Source of the DNA: an uncultured Oscillospiraceae bacterium
GTDB lineage: Bacteria > Bacillota > Clostridia > Oscillospirales > Oscillospiraceae
NCBI GenBank assembly: GCA_910577525.1
Contig: CAJTLI010000006.1
Location: 61,535-102,665, forward strand
Length of the DNA stretch: 41,131 nt
Direction: 5' to 3'
Part shown: one piece after another, positions 23,544 to 32,068 of the stretch
Layout: each line of letters opens with the position of its first letter
Numbering within the stretch: position 1 is the stretch's first letter
Translations under genes and position numbers: made by a program
The notes under the pieces: model-generated
Database searches by the model: none
The model's input: the letters and a program-made list of their open reading frames with translations, nothing else
What the model was told of the DNA's origin: nothing

Positions 23544-24663
23544 GGCGCTTGATCTCCGTATAGGCCAGCACGAAGGGCGCCACGCCCTTGGCGTCGTTTT
23601 CCACCACCGGCTCGGAGATATAGTATTCGTAGGAGCCGTCCCGGCGGCGGTTGTCCTCCGGGCCCAGCCCCGCCACCAGGCAGATGCCGCCCAGATTCAG
23701 CCCCTCTCCGGTAAAGGTCAGATACTTTTCCACAATGCCGTCGAAGGTCCTTTGACCTTTGGCGGCATATTCCTTCTCCAGCGCCCCCAGCCGCGCCCCC
23801 TTCAGCATGGCGTAGGACATCATGGCGCTGCCGCTGGTCTCCAGGTAGTTGCCCGCCCGGCCGCCCTGATCCGGCACCTGCCAGTAAAGCCCCGTCTCCC
23901 CGTCGGCATAGCGGGCGGCGGACGCCATCAGCTCGGTGAAGATGCCCTCCAGCCTGTCCCGCTGGGCGCCGGGGGGGAGGATGTCCAGCAGGTCGGCCAG
24001 GGCCACCGCGAACCAGCCCAGAGACCGGAGCCAAAAGTTCTGGGAACACCCGGTCTCGGGGTCCGCCCAGAAGGCGGTTTTGGATGCGTCGTAGCCGTGG
24101 AAGTACAGCCCCTTTTCCCGGGAAAGCATTTTGGCCTGCACGGTCTCAATCTGCCCCACGGTATCGGCGAAATCCCCTCCGCCGAAGTGCTTCTCATACA
24201 GGGCGTAGAAGGGCTGCGCCATATAGATGCCGTCCAGCCAAACCTGGTTGGGATAGATGGCCTTGTGCCAGAAGTTCCCCTCCGGGGTGCGGGGCTGCTC
24301 CGCCAGCCGGTCTCGGAGGAAGTCCGCCGCCCGGCGGTACTTCTCCTCTCCGGTGCGGTCATAGAGGGCGAAGAGCACCCGGCCCTCGTTGATGTCGTCC
24401 AGGTTGTGGGCCTCGGGCTTGAAGGTGCGGATGGAGCCGTCCTCCTCCACGAAGCGGCCGGCCACCGCCCTCACAAAGTCGAAATAGCGCCGGTCACCGG
24501 TGATGGCCTCCATCTCCATCAGGGCGGTGAGCATGCAGCCGTCGATATAGTTCCAGGAGGCGGGCTTTCCCTCCCGGATTTTTTCCATATTCCACGCCGT
24601 GCGTTCCGGCGTGGACTCTTCCACCAGCCGGAGGATAAACGCGTCAATTTTCTGATAATCCAT
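23533..24663 (-). CDS. Unsaturated rhamnogalacturonyl/galacturonyl hydrolase, GH105
   Basis: A 376-residue cytoplasmic (alpha/alpha)6-barrel enzyme that removes the unsaturated uronic residue from lyase-generated oligomers by hydration. The catalytic aspartate is Asp144 in NQVWLDGIYMA, at the position of Asp143 in B. subtilis YteR. Other family stretches are NYIDGCMLTAL, HNLDDINEGRVLF, SLGWFAVAL and ETSGSAMMSYA. No signal peptide is present. Its ATG directly follows the stop of the GH28 gene. The released sugar rearranges to the KduI substrate, linking the two units. Its 3' end overlaps the convergent araC-type gene by 11 nt. Confidence 0.95.
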   Translation of the reverse strand: MDYQKIDAFILRLVEESTPERTAWNMEKIREGKPASWNYIDGCMLTALMEMEAITGDRRYFDFVRAVAGRFVEEDGSIRTFKPEAHNLDDINEGRVLFALYDRTGEEKYRRAADFLRDRLAEQPRTPEGNFWHKAIYPNQVWLDGIYMAQPFYALYEKHFGGGDFADTVGQIETVQAKMLSREKGLYFHGYDASKTAFWADPETGCSQNFWLRSLGWFAVALADLLDILPPGAQRDRLEGIFTELMASAARYADGETGLYWQVPDQGGRAGNYLETSGSAMMSYAMLKGARLGALEKEYAAKGQRTFDGIVEKYLTFTGEGLNLGGICLVAGLGPEDNRRRDGSYEYYISEPVVENDAKGVAPFVLAYTEIKRLRP

Positions 24664-26235
24664 TCAGTTTTCCTCAAAGTCCTCGGTCTCGATGTCCCCG
24701 CAGTGGTCCGCCGTGAGGGCTTTGCCCTCCACTCCGCGGAGCTTCACGTTTTTCACCTGGACCCGCTTCACGTTGTCCAGATACAGCCCCAGGCGGCACC
24801 GCGCCTCGTTGTGGTTGCGCATGGAGGGCATACCGGGCCTGGCGTCCTGGGCGAAGGACACGGTGATATTCTCCAGCACCACCTGATCGATGGGGCTCTC
24901 GGGCAGGCCGTCGATGTAGCAGGCGGCCACCTCGGCCCCGGTGCACTCCATGTTTCGGAAGGCGAAGGAGCCCAGATGGGGCGTCCGCCCGTCCACCGGC
25001 AGGGGGTCCCGGCGCCAGACGTACTCCTCGAACCGGTCCGGGTCGCAGCAGTTGTACCACATGTTGATGACGATGGGGGTGAGCACCTTGTCCATGCGGA
25101 TGTTGTCAAACAGCACGTTGTCGATGACGCTGTCCTTTCCCCGGCCCCGGCGGGTTTTGATGCGAAGTCCCCGGTCGGTGGCGTGGAAATAGCAGCGGGT
25201 TACGCTGAGGTTGCGGATGCCCGCGGACAGCTCGCTGCCCAGCGTCACCGCCCCGTGGCCGAACTCCATCAGGCAGTTGCGGATGGCGTGGCGGTCGGCG
25301 GGGGTCTTGTACTTTTGGGCCATGTCGATCTTGCCGGACTTCACCGCGACGCAGTCGTCGCCCACGGAGAACCGGCACCCGATGATGTCCACGCCGTCGC
25401 AGCTCTCCGGGTCCACGCCGTCGGTGTTGGGGCTGTCCTTCAGGGACTGGACGGCGCAGTCCAGCATGGCGAAATTCCGGGAATAGAAGGGATGGACGTG
25501 CCAGGAGGGGCCGTTTTTCACCGTCACCCCGTGGAGGGTCACGTCCTCCGTGTGGTTCAGGAAGATCACCCGGGGCCGCTTGGCGGGGAAGCTGTCAAAG
25601 TCCCGCCACCAGTCCCCGTTCTGGCCGTTGCCGTCGATGACGCCCCGGCCCACGATGGAGATCCCCCCGGCGTAGGAGGCGTGGAGCAGGGACTGATAGG
25701 AGCTCAGCTCCTGTCCCTCAAAGCCGGCCTGAAGGGTTTCCCTCCCGGTGGCCGGGTCCACGGTGACGCTGGGGACGATGGGATACCGCTCCCGATCCGT
25801 GGAGCCGAGAAGGACGGCCCCCTCGTCCAGGTCCAGGGTGATATGGCTTTTCAGGCACAGGGGCAGGGTGAGGTAGACGCCCGCCGGGAACCAAAGCCGC
25901 CCGTTCTCGGGCAGGAAGCTGATGGCGGCCTGGATGGCGGCGGTGTCCTCGTGGACGCCGTCTCCCACGGCCCCGAACTCCCGGACGTTGACGCAGCAGG
26001 CCTCTCCGGCGGTCCTGAATTCGACGGACTCCCCGGTCTCCTCCCCGTCAAAGCGGACGGCGGCGGCGTATTGCGTATCGGGCGTCAGTCCGAACAGGGA
26101 AAACACGTTGGTATCCCGCCGGAAGCGCTCCTCGCCGTTCACAAAAACGGTGTAGCCGCTCTTGGCGTAGTAGGGAGTGTCTCCCTCCAGCTGGAAGCAG
26201 GCAGAGCTGCTCCCGCAATAGAGAATCTGGATCAT
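24664..26235 (-). CDS. Polygalacturonase-family glycoside hydrolase GH28, cytoplasmic
   Basis: A 523-residue enzyme. A fibronectin-III-like N-terminal segment (residues about 1-75) precedes a right-handed beta-helix starting at VREFGAVGDGVHEDTAAIQAAI. GH28 catalytic motifs are complete: NTDGVDP (Asp272), GDDC (Asp293, Asp294), GHG (His327) and RIKT. There is no signal peptide, unlike secreted polygalacturonases. The layout resembles exo-acting PehX-type or intracellular exo-polygalacturonases. It would trim imported oligogalacturonides from the end. It lies 10 nt after a membrane-protein gene and directly before GH105. Confidence 0.94.
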   Translation of the reverse strand: MIQILYCGSSSACFQLEGDTPYYAKSGYTVFVNGEERFRRDTNVFSLFGLTPDTQYAAAVRFDGEETGESVEFRTAGEACCVNVREFGAVGDGVHEDTAAIQAAISFLPENGRLWFPAGVYLTLPLCLKSHITLDLDEGAVLLGSTDRERYPIVPSVTVDPATGRETLQAGFEGQELSSYQSLLHASYAGGISIVGRGVIDGNGQNGDWWRDFDSFPAKRPRVIFLNHTEDVTLHGVTVKNGPSWHVHPFYSRNFAMLDCAVQSLKDSPNTDGVDPESCDGVDIIGCRFSVGDDCVAVKSGKIDMAQKYKTPADRHAIRNCLMEFGHGAVTLGSELSAGIRNLSVTRCYFHATDRGLRIKTRRGRGKDSVIDNVLFDNIRMDKVLTPIVINMWYNCCDPDRFEEYVWRRDPLPVDGRTPHLGSFAFRNMECTGAEVAACYIDGLPESPIDQVVLENITVSFAQDARPGMPSMRNHNEARCRLGLYLDNVKRVQVKNVKLRGVEGKALTADHCGDIETEDFEEN

Positions 26236-26245
26236 AATTCAAGCC

Positions 26246-26884
26246 TCATTGAATAGGTTTTTGGGCCGCATCGCGGAATATCTGAACGGCCACGTGCTTC
26301 ATCTTGATGAGCAGCAGGTCGAAGCCCAGATAGAACAGGCCGAACAGGATGGGCTCCACCCCCAGGGGCACGGTGTCCGCCGCGCCGGTGAGGCCCACAA
26401 TGGCCCGGTTGATACCGCTGTACGCGGTGTAGATCAAAAACAGCACCAGATAGCCGTAGAAAATGTTGAGGAACAGCCCGGAAAAGCTCTTTCGCGTCAC
26501 CATCATCCAGCGGGCGTTCTCCCCCTTGGTCTTTTCAAAAAAGCGCAGGACGGGATTGGTCAGAAGATCTGTGACCACGCCCAGGGCAAAGCCCGTGATG
26601 AACAGCAGGTCCAGCATGCTGCTCACAAAGCCGCCCAGCCCCCAGAGGAAGAAGTAGCACACCGCCGCCGCGAACCAGAACTTGATGAACAGCATCTTCA
26701 CCCAATCGGCCACCTTCAGTTTGGGGCCGGACCGGTAGGCGCGCAGCTCCTCCTCGGACACCTCCGGCGAGTTCTCCTCGTTGGCGGTCACCAGGTCGTT
26801 GACCGCCTCGGTTTTCAGCCGGTAGTATTCCGACTGCTTTTCAATCTCCGGCTTTTGGGCCTTGTTTTTCCGATTTTTGCTCAT
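26246..26884 (-). CDS. Four-TM membrane protein, unknown (212 aa)
   Basis: Not a family I recognise. The first 60 residues are charged and probably cytoplasmic. Four hydrophobic segments follow at about 64-84, 89-109, 134-154 and 175-194, with the basic stretch RFFEKTKGENARWMMVTRKS between the second and third. The start ATG 26884 has AGGAG nine nt upstream. It is the last of four four-TM genes in the importer operon and lies just before GH28. A perfect 12-bp hairpin separates it from the preceding gene. It may assist the importer or sense its load; no function is shown. Confidence 0.8.
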   Translation of the reverse strand: MSKNRKNKAQKPEIEKQSEYYRLKTEAVNDLVTANEENSPEVSEEELRAYRSGPKLKVADWVKMLFIKFWFAAAVCYFFLWGLGGFVSSMLDLLFITGFALGVVTDLLTNPVLRFFEKTKGENARWMMVTRKSFSGLFLNIFYGYLVLFLIYTAYSGINRAIVGLTGAADTVPLGVEPILFGLFYLGFDLLLIKMKHVAVQIFRDAAQKPIQ

Positions 26885-26904
26885 GTGATCTCCTATTTTG
26901 GCAG

Positions 26905-26935
26905 TTTGGGAGGCCCGGACGCGGGGCCTCCCAAA
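26905..26935 (-). repeat. Intercistronic hairpin, 12-bp perfect stem
   Basis: TTTGGGAGGCCC (26905-26916) pairs with GGGCCTCCCAAA (26924-26935). No U-run follows on the minus strand, so it is more likely an mRNA-stability or processing element dividing the importer part from the hydrolase part of the operon. Confidence 0.65.
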
Positions 26936-26961
26936 TACTGTCCATCCCGCTCTTCGGGCTG

Positions 26962-27540
26962 TCAATCCTCGCCGGAAATATCAATGGCGTCCATTTCGCC
27001 GTTGTCCCCCACGTCGATGGAGGTCTTGATCTTCCGCAGCAGCTTGGAGTACACCGGCAGCAGCAGGGTCAGCGCGATGCCGGCGCACAGGATGCCGATG
27101 TGGATGCGCAGATACCACTCGGCGTACATGATAAAGATGGTGGCCTCCGTCACCACGATGGGGTTATCCGGCCGGTTGACGGCGGTGAGAATGCCGTTGA
27201 TATAGTACACGTCGGCGAAAATGATGATGGCCAGCATGACGAACATCAGGGCGATCATGGGGACGTTGGGCTTTTTCCGGTAGGGGAAGGCGTTGAGGAA
27301 GCACATGAAGGACAGCATGGAGAACAGCATGGTGGCAAAGCCGGCCAGGCCCATGCCCGGACCCTGGATGCGGGCGGTGGTGTCCGAGATGTGCATCAGA
27401 TTCAGGGAGTAGAACACAAAGGCGGCCACAAACACCACCAGGGGAATCATCTGAGGGCGGCGCTTGAGGGACACCAGGAACCGGCGCCAACGCTCCTTGA
27501 GCCACGCGCCAAAGCTCATTCTGCTTCTGGTCTTTTCCAT
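26962..27540 (-). CDS. Four-TM membrane protein, unknown (192 aa)
   Basis: Unrecognised. A basic amphipathic N-terminus (LKERWRRFLVSLKRRPQ) leads into four hydrophobic segments at about 31-50, 63-84, 93-114 and 144-166. The tail is strongly acidic (GEMDAIDISGED). The ATG overlaps the last base of the ATPase gene stop and follows GGAGGTGAGG, so translation is coupled to the ATPase. Such coupling suggests a stoichiometric partner of the transport complex rather than a bystander. Confidence 0.8.
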   Translation of the reverse strand: MEKTRSRMSFGAWLKERWRRFLVSLKRRPQMIPLVVFVAAFVFYSLNLMHISDTTARIQGPGMGLAGFATMLFSMLSFMCFLNAFPYRKKPNVPMIALMFVMLAIIIFADVYYINGILTAVNRPDNPIVVTEATIFIMYAEWYLRIHIGILCAGIALTLLLPVYSKLLRKIKTSIDVGDNGEMDAIDISGED

Positions 27541-28619
27541 TATCCCTCACCTCCCCGGATGGCGTTGGTGGTCTCTTTGTCAAAGAAATGCTTGCGGTTG
27601 AAGGTAAAGGTGGCGGCGTCCCCGGTCTTGTAGTCCCGCCATCCCTTCAGCTTGGCGGAGATCTTGGCGCCCTTGCCGCCGCCGATGCGGCCATGGACCA
27701 GGGTGTTCATCCCCAGGTTCTCGTTGGAGCTGACGGTGACGGGCACGTCGGTCCCCTCCACAATGTTCTCCGGGCGGACGCCCAGGGTGATCTCCTTGTT
27801 GTTGTAGGCCCGCAGGGTGTGCCGCTCCTCCTCGGTCAGGGGAACCGTAAATCCCTGGCCCGCCAGCTTGCCGGCCTCCACCCGCACGTCGTAGAAGTTC
27901 ATGGGGGGCAGGCCGATGAAGCTGGCCACAAAGACGTTGGCCGGGGAGTCGTACAGCTCCAGGGGGGTGCCCACCTGCTGGACGTGGCCCATGGACATGC
28001 ACACGATGCGGTCGGCCAGCGTTAAGGCCTCAGTCTGGTCGTGGGTGACGTACATCATGGTGGCCTGCAGTCTCTTGTGCAGCAGCAGGATCTCCCGCCG
28101 GGTGGCGCCGCGCAGCTTGGCGTCCAGGTTGGACAGGGGCTCGTCAAAGAGGAACACCTTGGGGTTGCGCACGATGGAGCGGCCCATGGCCACCCGCTGG
28201 CGCTGGCCGCCGGACAGCTGGGCGGGCTTTTTGTTGAGCTGGCTGGTGAGGCCCAGGATCTCCGCCGCCGCCAGCACCTTCTTGTGGATCACGTTGGGGT
28301 TCTCCTTACGCAGGGTGAGGGAGAACGCCATATTCTCATAGATGGTCATGTGGCCGTAGAGGGCGTAGCTCTGGAACACCATGGCCATATCCCGGTCCTT
28401 GGCGGGGGTGGCGGTGATGTCCCTGCCGTCCAGCAGCAGCTTGCCGTTGGAGATGTCCTCCAGGCCGGCCACCATGCGCAGGGTGGTGGACTTGCCGCAG
28501 CCTGAGGGGCCCACCAGCACGATGAGCTCTCCGTCCTTCACGTCCAGATTGAAGTCAAAGACCGCCTGCACGTTATTGTCGTATATCTTGTCGATATGCT
28601 GCAAATTCAGTGTCGCCAT
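27540..28619 (-). CDS. MsmX/UgpC-type ABC ATPase inside the importer operon
   Basis: A 359-residue sugar-importer ATPase with Walker A GPSGCGKST, signature LSGGQRQR, Walker B VFLFDEPLSNLD, H-loop THDQTEALTLADR and a C-terminal TOBE-type domain. It is the second ATPase of this type in the locus and is clearly diverged from the one at 21519-22622. It is flanked on both sides by pairs of four-TM proteins and lies about 3.4 kb from the binding-protein start, so it is probably the dedicated motor of this importer. TAAGGAGG precedes the ATG. Confidence 0.93.
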   Translation of the reverse strand: MATLNLQHIDKIYDNNVQAVFDFNLDVKDGELIVLVGPSGCGKSTTLRMVAGLEDISNGKLLLDGRDITATPAKDRDMAMVFQSYALYGHMTIYENMAFSLTLRKENPNVIHKKVLAAAEILGLTSQLNKKPAQLSGGQRQRVAMGRSIVRNPKVFLFDEPLSNLDAKLRGATRREILLLHKRLQATMMYVTHDQTEALTLADRIVCMSMGHVQQVGTPLELYDSPANVFVASFIGLPPMNFYDVRVEAGKLAGQGFTVPLTEEERHTLRAYNNKEITLGVRPENIVEGTDVPVTVSSNENLGMNTLVHGRIGGGKGAKISAKLKGWRDYKTGDAATFTFNRKHFFDKETTNAIRGGEG

Positions 28620-28631
28620 GTCTCCGCCTCC

Positions 28632-29123
28632 TTACGCGCTCTGGACCCCTAGGGTCTTGAGGTGCTCCGACAGCTCCCGGCAGCGGATCATATTCACCGC
28701 CGCGGAGGCCAGCAGGCACACCGCGGACACCACCAGGTAGGCCACCACTCGATAGAACTGCCCGTCCTGCATAACCATCACGGACTCGCCGTTCACCAGG
28801 GTCTCGGCGGCGTGGGCCTGCATGGGGAGGATGAAGATTCGCGCGATCTGAAGCACGCCCACCACGGCCAGCACATAGGAATAGTTTTTCTTGTAGTTCT
28901 TCACGCCCTCGGAGGCCAGGAACACCGCCAGCATGAACACCAGGTTGTAGACGATGGAGGCGCCGATCAGGATGTTGTAGTAATAGGTGTCCACGTCGGA
29001 CTTGTAGATGCTCACAAAATAGAACACGTTGAACAGGATGCCCACGATGGCCAGCGTGGAGGAGAGGGAATTCTTCACATAGCGCATCCGGTCTCTTTGG
29101 ATGGAACGGTCTTCAGCGGTCAT
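28632..29123 (-). CDS. Four-TM membrane protein, unknown (163 aa)
   Basis: Unrecognised. Hydrophobic segments lie at about 20-40, 49-70, 81-100 and 124-146; both ends are probably cytoplasmic. The loop between the third and fourth (QAHAAETLVNGESVMVMQDGQFY) is the longest and would face outside. The start ATG 29123 has GGAGGA eight nt upstream and overlaps the stop of the preceding gene by four nt (ATGA). It shares the order four-TM, four-TM, ATPase, four-TM, four-TM. Confidence 0.8.
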   Translation of the reverse strand: MTAEDRSIQRDRMRYVKNSLSSTLAIVGILFNVFYFVSIYKSDVDTYYYNILIGASIVYNLVFMLAVFLASEGVKNYKKNYSYVLAVVGVLQIARIFILPMQAHAAETLVNGESVMVMQDGQFYRVVAYLVVSAVCLLASAAVNMIRCRELSEHLKTLGVQSA

Positions 29124-29710
29124 CCGGCGCTCCTCCTTCCTTCCGCCACGAGCTTCTGCTCGTCCTTCATCAGCGTAACCTTCCACACCGCGTTGGCCAC
29201 CAGCAGCGCGCACACCAGCAGCAGCAGGCCGAACACCGCGTAGTGGAGGTCGAACCAGAAGGTGGACTCGGTGTAAAGGGTCTTCATCAGCTCGGAGAAG
29301 GCCTTCAGCGCCTCGAAATCCACCTGCAAAAACTGGGCCTTAAAGATCTCAATGTAGGTATGGGCGAAAACCGCGTTGGCCGCGCCGGCCACGGCGAACA
29401 GGCCGACGGCCACAAAATTGCCGATGTAGTACCGGCGGCGGCTGTGGGTATTGGTGATGAACAGCAGGCAGGCCAGCAGGATCTGCCCGATGCTGCACAT
29501 CAGAAACATCCGGTTGAACTCCTGCATATTGTAGTAGACGATGGAGCCGGGGACGCTGGTTTCAAACACGTCGTTGGGGTTCGGCATGGTTTTATAGAGG
29601 CTATCATACAGATCAGTCATGATTCCGAGCGTGTAGAGGAAAAAGATCGCGCTCACAATGATAGCCGCCATACAGACAATTTTTTGCGCGGTCATTTGTT
29701 TTTTATACAT
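29120..29710 (-). CDS. Four-TM membrane protein, unknown (196 aa)
   Basis: Unrecognised. Hydrophobic segments lie at about 10-31, 66-86, 94-116 and 153-177. Two long loops (residues 32-65 and 117-152) would be extracytoplasmic and could contact the binding protein or sugar. The tail is charged. GGAGGAGG precedes the ATG at 29710. The gene follows the binding-protein gene after a 104-nt gap that contains a GC-rich hairpin, and it overlaps the next gene by 4 nt. Confidence 0.8.
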   Translation of the reverse strand: MYKKQMTAQKIVCMAAIIVSAIFFLYTLGIMTDLYDSLYKTMPNPNDVFETSVPGSIVYYNMQEFNRMFLMCSIGQILLACLLFITNTHSRRRYYIGNFVAVGLFAVAGAANAVFAHTYIEIFKAQFLQVDFEALKAFSELMKTLYTESTFWFDLHYAVFGLLLLVCALLVANAVWKVTLMKDEQKLVAEGRRSAG

Positions 29711-29743
29711 GACGACCTCCTCCCAGGGAAATCACGTTCCCCG

Positions 29744-29776
29744 CCCGCCCGGGAGGCGGAGGCCCCCCGGGCAGGC
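29744..29776 (-). repeat. GC-rich hairpin downstream of the binding-protein gene
   Basis: GCCCGGG (29747-29753) pairs with CCCGGGC (29766-29772) with further G/C pairs at the base. No U-run follows. It is a typical position for a stem that protects binding-protein mRNA so that it accumulates above the membrane parts. Confidence 0.6.
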
Positions 29777-29814
29777 TGGAAATTTGTGTTGGTTTGACGG
29801 GGCGGGGGGATGGA

Positions 29815-31965
29815 TTACTTCAGGCTCTCCTCAAAATACTTCTGGTCCCGCTCCCAGGCGGTCTGCCGGTAGGCGAGGTACTGCTGGCCGGACCAGGTGT
29901 TGGCCACGGTGTCCACGGCGCTCTGGGCGTTCTGGATGGCCGCGTCGGTGTAGCCGCTCATGATGAGGGTCAGCAGCAGGTTCTCGCCGTTCTTCTGCTG
30001 GTCGAAGCGCTTGCTCAGCTCGGTGAAGCCGGCGATGGCGGAGTTCTCAACGGTGGTGTTGGGCAGCACGGTGGGCACGATGGTGTACCAGGGGTTGCTG
30101 GCCATGGCTAGCTCGGGGTGCTTGATGGTGCCCAGGCCGATGGCGGTGGAGATGTAGCCCGCGCCCTCGCGGCCCACGTCGTGGGTGCACTGGAACTCAA
30201 AGGCCTGGCTCTTCAGGAAGGACAGGGTGGAGCCCAGATACCAGCGGGCGTAGTTGGTGTAGTTGCCGCCGGCCTTATCCCACAGCTCGTCGCGGGTGGC
30301 GTCGGCGATGACGGGCATCTCCATGCCGTTGAAGAGGAAGGTGTCGGTGCCGCGGAAGGCCTCGGGGCCGTAGCTCATGAGGATCTGGCCCTCCTCGGAG
30401 TAGGCGAAGTCGATGAGCTTCAGGGCGGCGTACAGCTTATCCTGGTTGCCCTCCACGCCCTTGGCGGAGATGCCCCAGCCGTCGGTCTTGACGGAGCGCC
30501 AGGACTCGGTAAAGCGCATGTACACGCCGTCCTCATTGGAGCCGTCGTACCAGCGGGCCACGGGGACCATGGCGGCCATGTACTTCTCGCCCTCCTGGAG
30601 CTTGGTGGCGTTCATCAGGGTCTGAGTCTGGTTGTAGTCGTAGTGCATGAAGCCCAGGTCGTTCTCCAAATAGGTCTTGGAGCTCTCCTCGGCCACATCC
30701 ATGAAGGCCTTGGAGATCAGGCCCTCCTGGGCCATGGCGTGCATCCGCTCCATGGCCTCGTAGGTGTCAACCTCCTGACGGGCGTCATGGAGCTTGTTGT
30801 CATTGCCCACGTACAGGTAGTCCTGGCGGGACTCCAGGCCGCGCACGCCGAACAGGGTGCCGGCGAAGCGGAACATGTCAACCCGGCGCTGGTTGTTGTT
30901 GTCCTCGCGGGTGAACAGGCCCTGGACGGAGCTGGTGCCGTTGAGGGTCTGGGGGTTGGCCACCACGCAGCGCAGCAGGGCCACCAGCTCGTCGGCGTCC
31001 CAGGCGGCGTTCTGGCCCACAAACAGGTTGGCGCGTTCGGTGCCGTAATAGCCGTTATAGGTCTCGTCGATGTAGTGGCGCAGCAGGTTGACGGCGGCCA
31101 CGCCGCTGACGGAGCCGTTCTTGTTCATGGTGTCGATGATGTTGCCGCCCGCGTCATAGTCCTTGGTGACCTTTTCCGTGCCCGAGCCGTCCAGCTTGAC
31201 CACATCCACCTCCACCTTGCCGGAGGTGGGCATGTAGGGCTGGTAGACGGGGCTGGAGGTCTGGTTGCTGGCGTCGGCGGCGAAGTCGCCCTCGCCGTTG
31301 AGCAGCTTCTCCACCCAGTCGGTGCGCATCAGGGGCATGCGCTCGATGTCGTCCACGCCGTCAAAGTAGGGGCTGAAGTAGATGGCGCCGGTGCTGGTGT
31401 TGCCGGTGATGGACATGCGCACGATGGGGTTTGCGTCCAGATAGGCCTTGAAGTTGGGCATCATGTCCAGATACTGGGCGATGTTCACCAGGCTGCCGGC
31501 CTCGCCGTTCTCGGTGAGCTGGGTGGCGTTGCCGCTGACCATGTCCACCTCGTTCAGGCGCTCTTTCCAGTAGTCAAACTCGGCCTTGGCGCTGTTGCCC
31601 TGGTAGTGGTCGGAGAATTTGATGTCCAGCTTGCCGGACACCTCCACCCAGGTGGGTTTGAGCTCGCCGGCCTGATAGGTCTTGCCGTCGGCCAGGGTCA
31701 CGCCCGCGCCGGCGGTCTCGGCGTCGAAGAACAGGCCGGTCTGGGGGCTGTTGTAGCCCACGGCCATGCGCAGCTCGGTGCCGCCGGCATAGGTCAGCTC
31801 GTTGGCGGTGGTTCCGCCGCCGTCGCTGGGGTTGGGATTGGGGTTGGCGCTGTTTCCGCTGGGCGGGTTGGTGGCGACGCTGACGCTGGGGACGCAGCCT
31901 GCCAGCAGGCCGGCCGCTATCACGACGGCCAGGAGCATCGCGGTCAGAGACTTATACTTTTTCAT
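29815..31965 (-). CDS. Large extracellular solute-binding lipoprotein
   Basis: A 716-residue binding protein of the importer. The signal peptide ends in LLAGC, with Cys24 lipidated, followed by a Pro/Asn/Gly-rich linker (about 27-53) and then a type-1 extracellular solute-binding fold of the LplA/YtcQ kind. Usual members have 480-560 residues, so about 150 extra residues suggest an added lobe for a longer or branched ligand. TAAGGAGG precedes the ATG at 31965. It follows the two permeases and is bracketed by two intercistronic hairpins. The ligand is inferred to be oligogalacturonide or rhamnogalacturonan oligomer. Confidence 0.9.
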   Translation of the reverse strand: MKKYKSLTAMLLAVVIAAGLLAGCVPSVSVATNPPSGNSANPNPNPSDGGGTTANELTYAGGTELRMAVGYNSPQTGLFFDAETAGAGVTLADGKTYQAGELKPTWVEVSGKLDIKFSDHYQGNSAKAEFDYWKERLNEVDMVSGNATQLTENGEAGSLVNIAQYLDMMPNFKAYLDANPIVRMSITGNTSTGAIYFSPYFDGVDDIERMPLMRTDWVEKLLNGEGDFAADASNQTSSPVYQPYMPTSGKVEVDVVKLDGSGTEKVTKDYDAGGNIIDTMNKNGSVSGVAAVNLLRHYIDETYNGYYGTERANLFVGQNAAWDADELVALLRCVVANPQTLNGTSSVQGLFTREDNNNQRRVDMFRFAGTLFGVRGLESRQDYLYVGNDNKLHDARQEVDTYEAMERMHAMAQEGLISKAFMDVAEESSKTYLENDLGFMHYDYNQTQTLMNATKLQEGEKYMAAMVPVARWYDGSNEDGVYMRFTESWRSVKTDGWGISAKGVEGNQDKLYAALKLIDFAYSEEGQILMSYGPEAFRGTDTFLFNGMEMPVIADATRDELWDKAGGNYTNYARWYLGSTLSFLKSQAFEFQCTHDVGREGAGYISTAIGLGTIKHPELAMASNPWYTIVPTVLPNTTVENSAIAGFTELSKRFDQQKNGENLLLTLIMSGYTDAAIQNAQSAVDTVANTWSGQQYLAYRQTAWERDQKYFEESLK

Positions 31966-32015
31966 GATGTCCTCCTTAAAAAATCAGTTTTGTCTGTGTT
32001 TTGGGGCTGCCTGCG

Positions 32016-32031
32016 CCGGGCCGGGGCCCGG
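32016..32031 (-). repeat. GC palindrome between permease and binding-protein genes
   Basis: CCGGGCC-GG-GGCCCGG, a perfect palindrome in the 103-nt gap. With the hairpin at 29744-29776 it brackets the binding-protein message. Confidence 0.5.
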
Positions 32032-32068
32032 AAAATGCACGGATAGGGGTTGGAAAGCTGGACTTGTG

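Noticed and set aside
23752..26256. 834-codon open frame on the plus strand across the GH105 and GH28 genes
   Set aside because: It is the antisense of two clear enzymes with complete catalytic motifs; its product is a His/Gly/Val-rich low-complexity string typical of reversed GC-rich codons.
30118..32046. 642-codon plus-strand frame opposite the binding-protein gene
   Set aside because: Antisense shadow: compositionally biased, no domain, no ribosome site; the minus strand has a signal peptide, lipobox and operon context.
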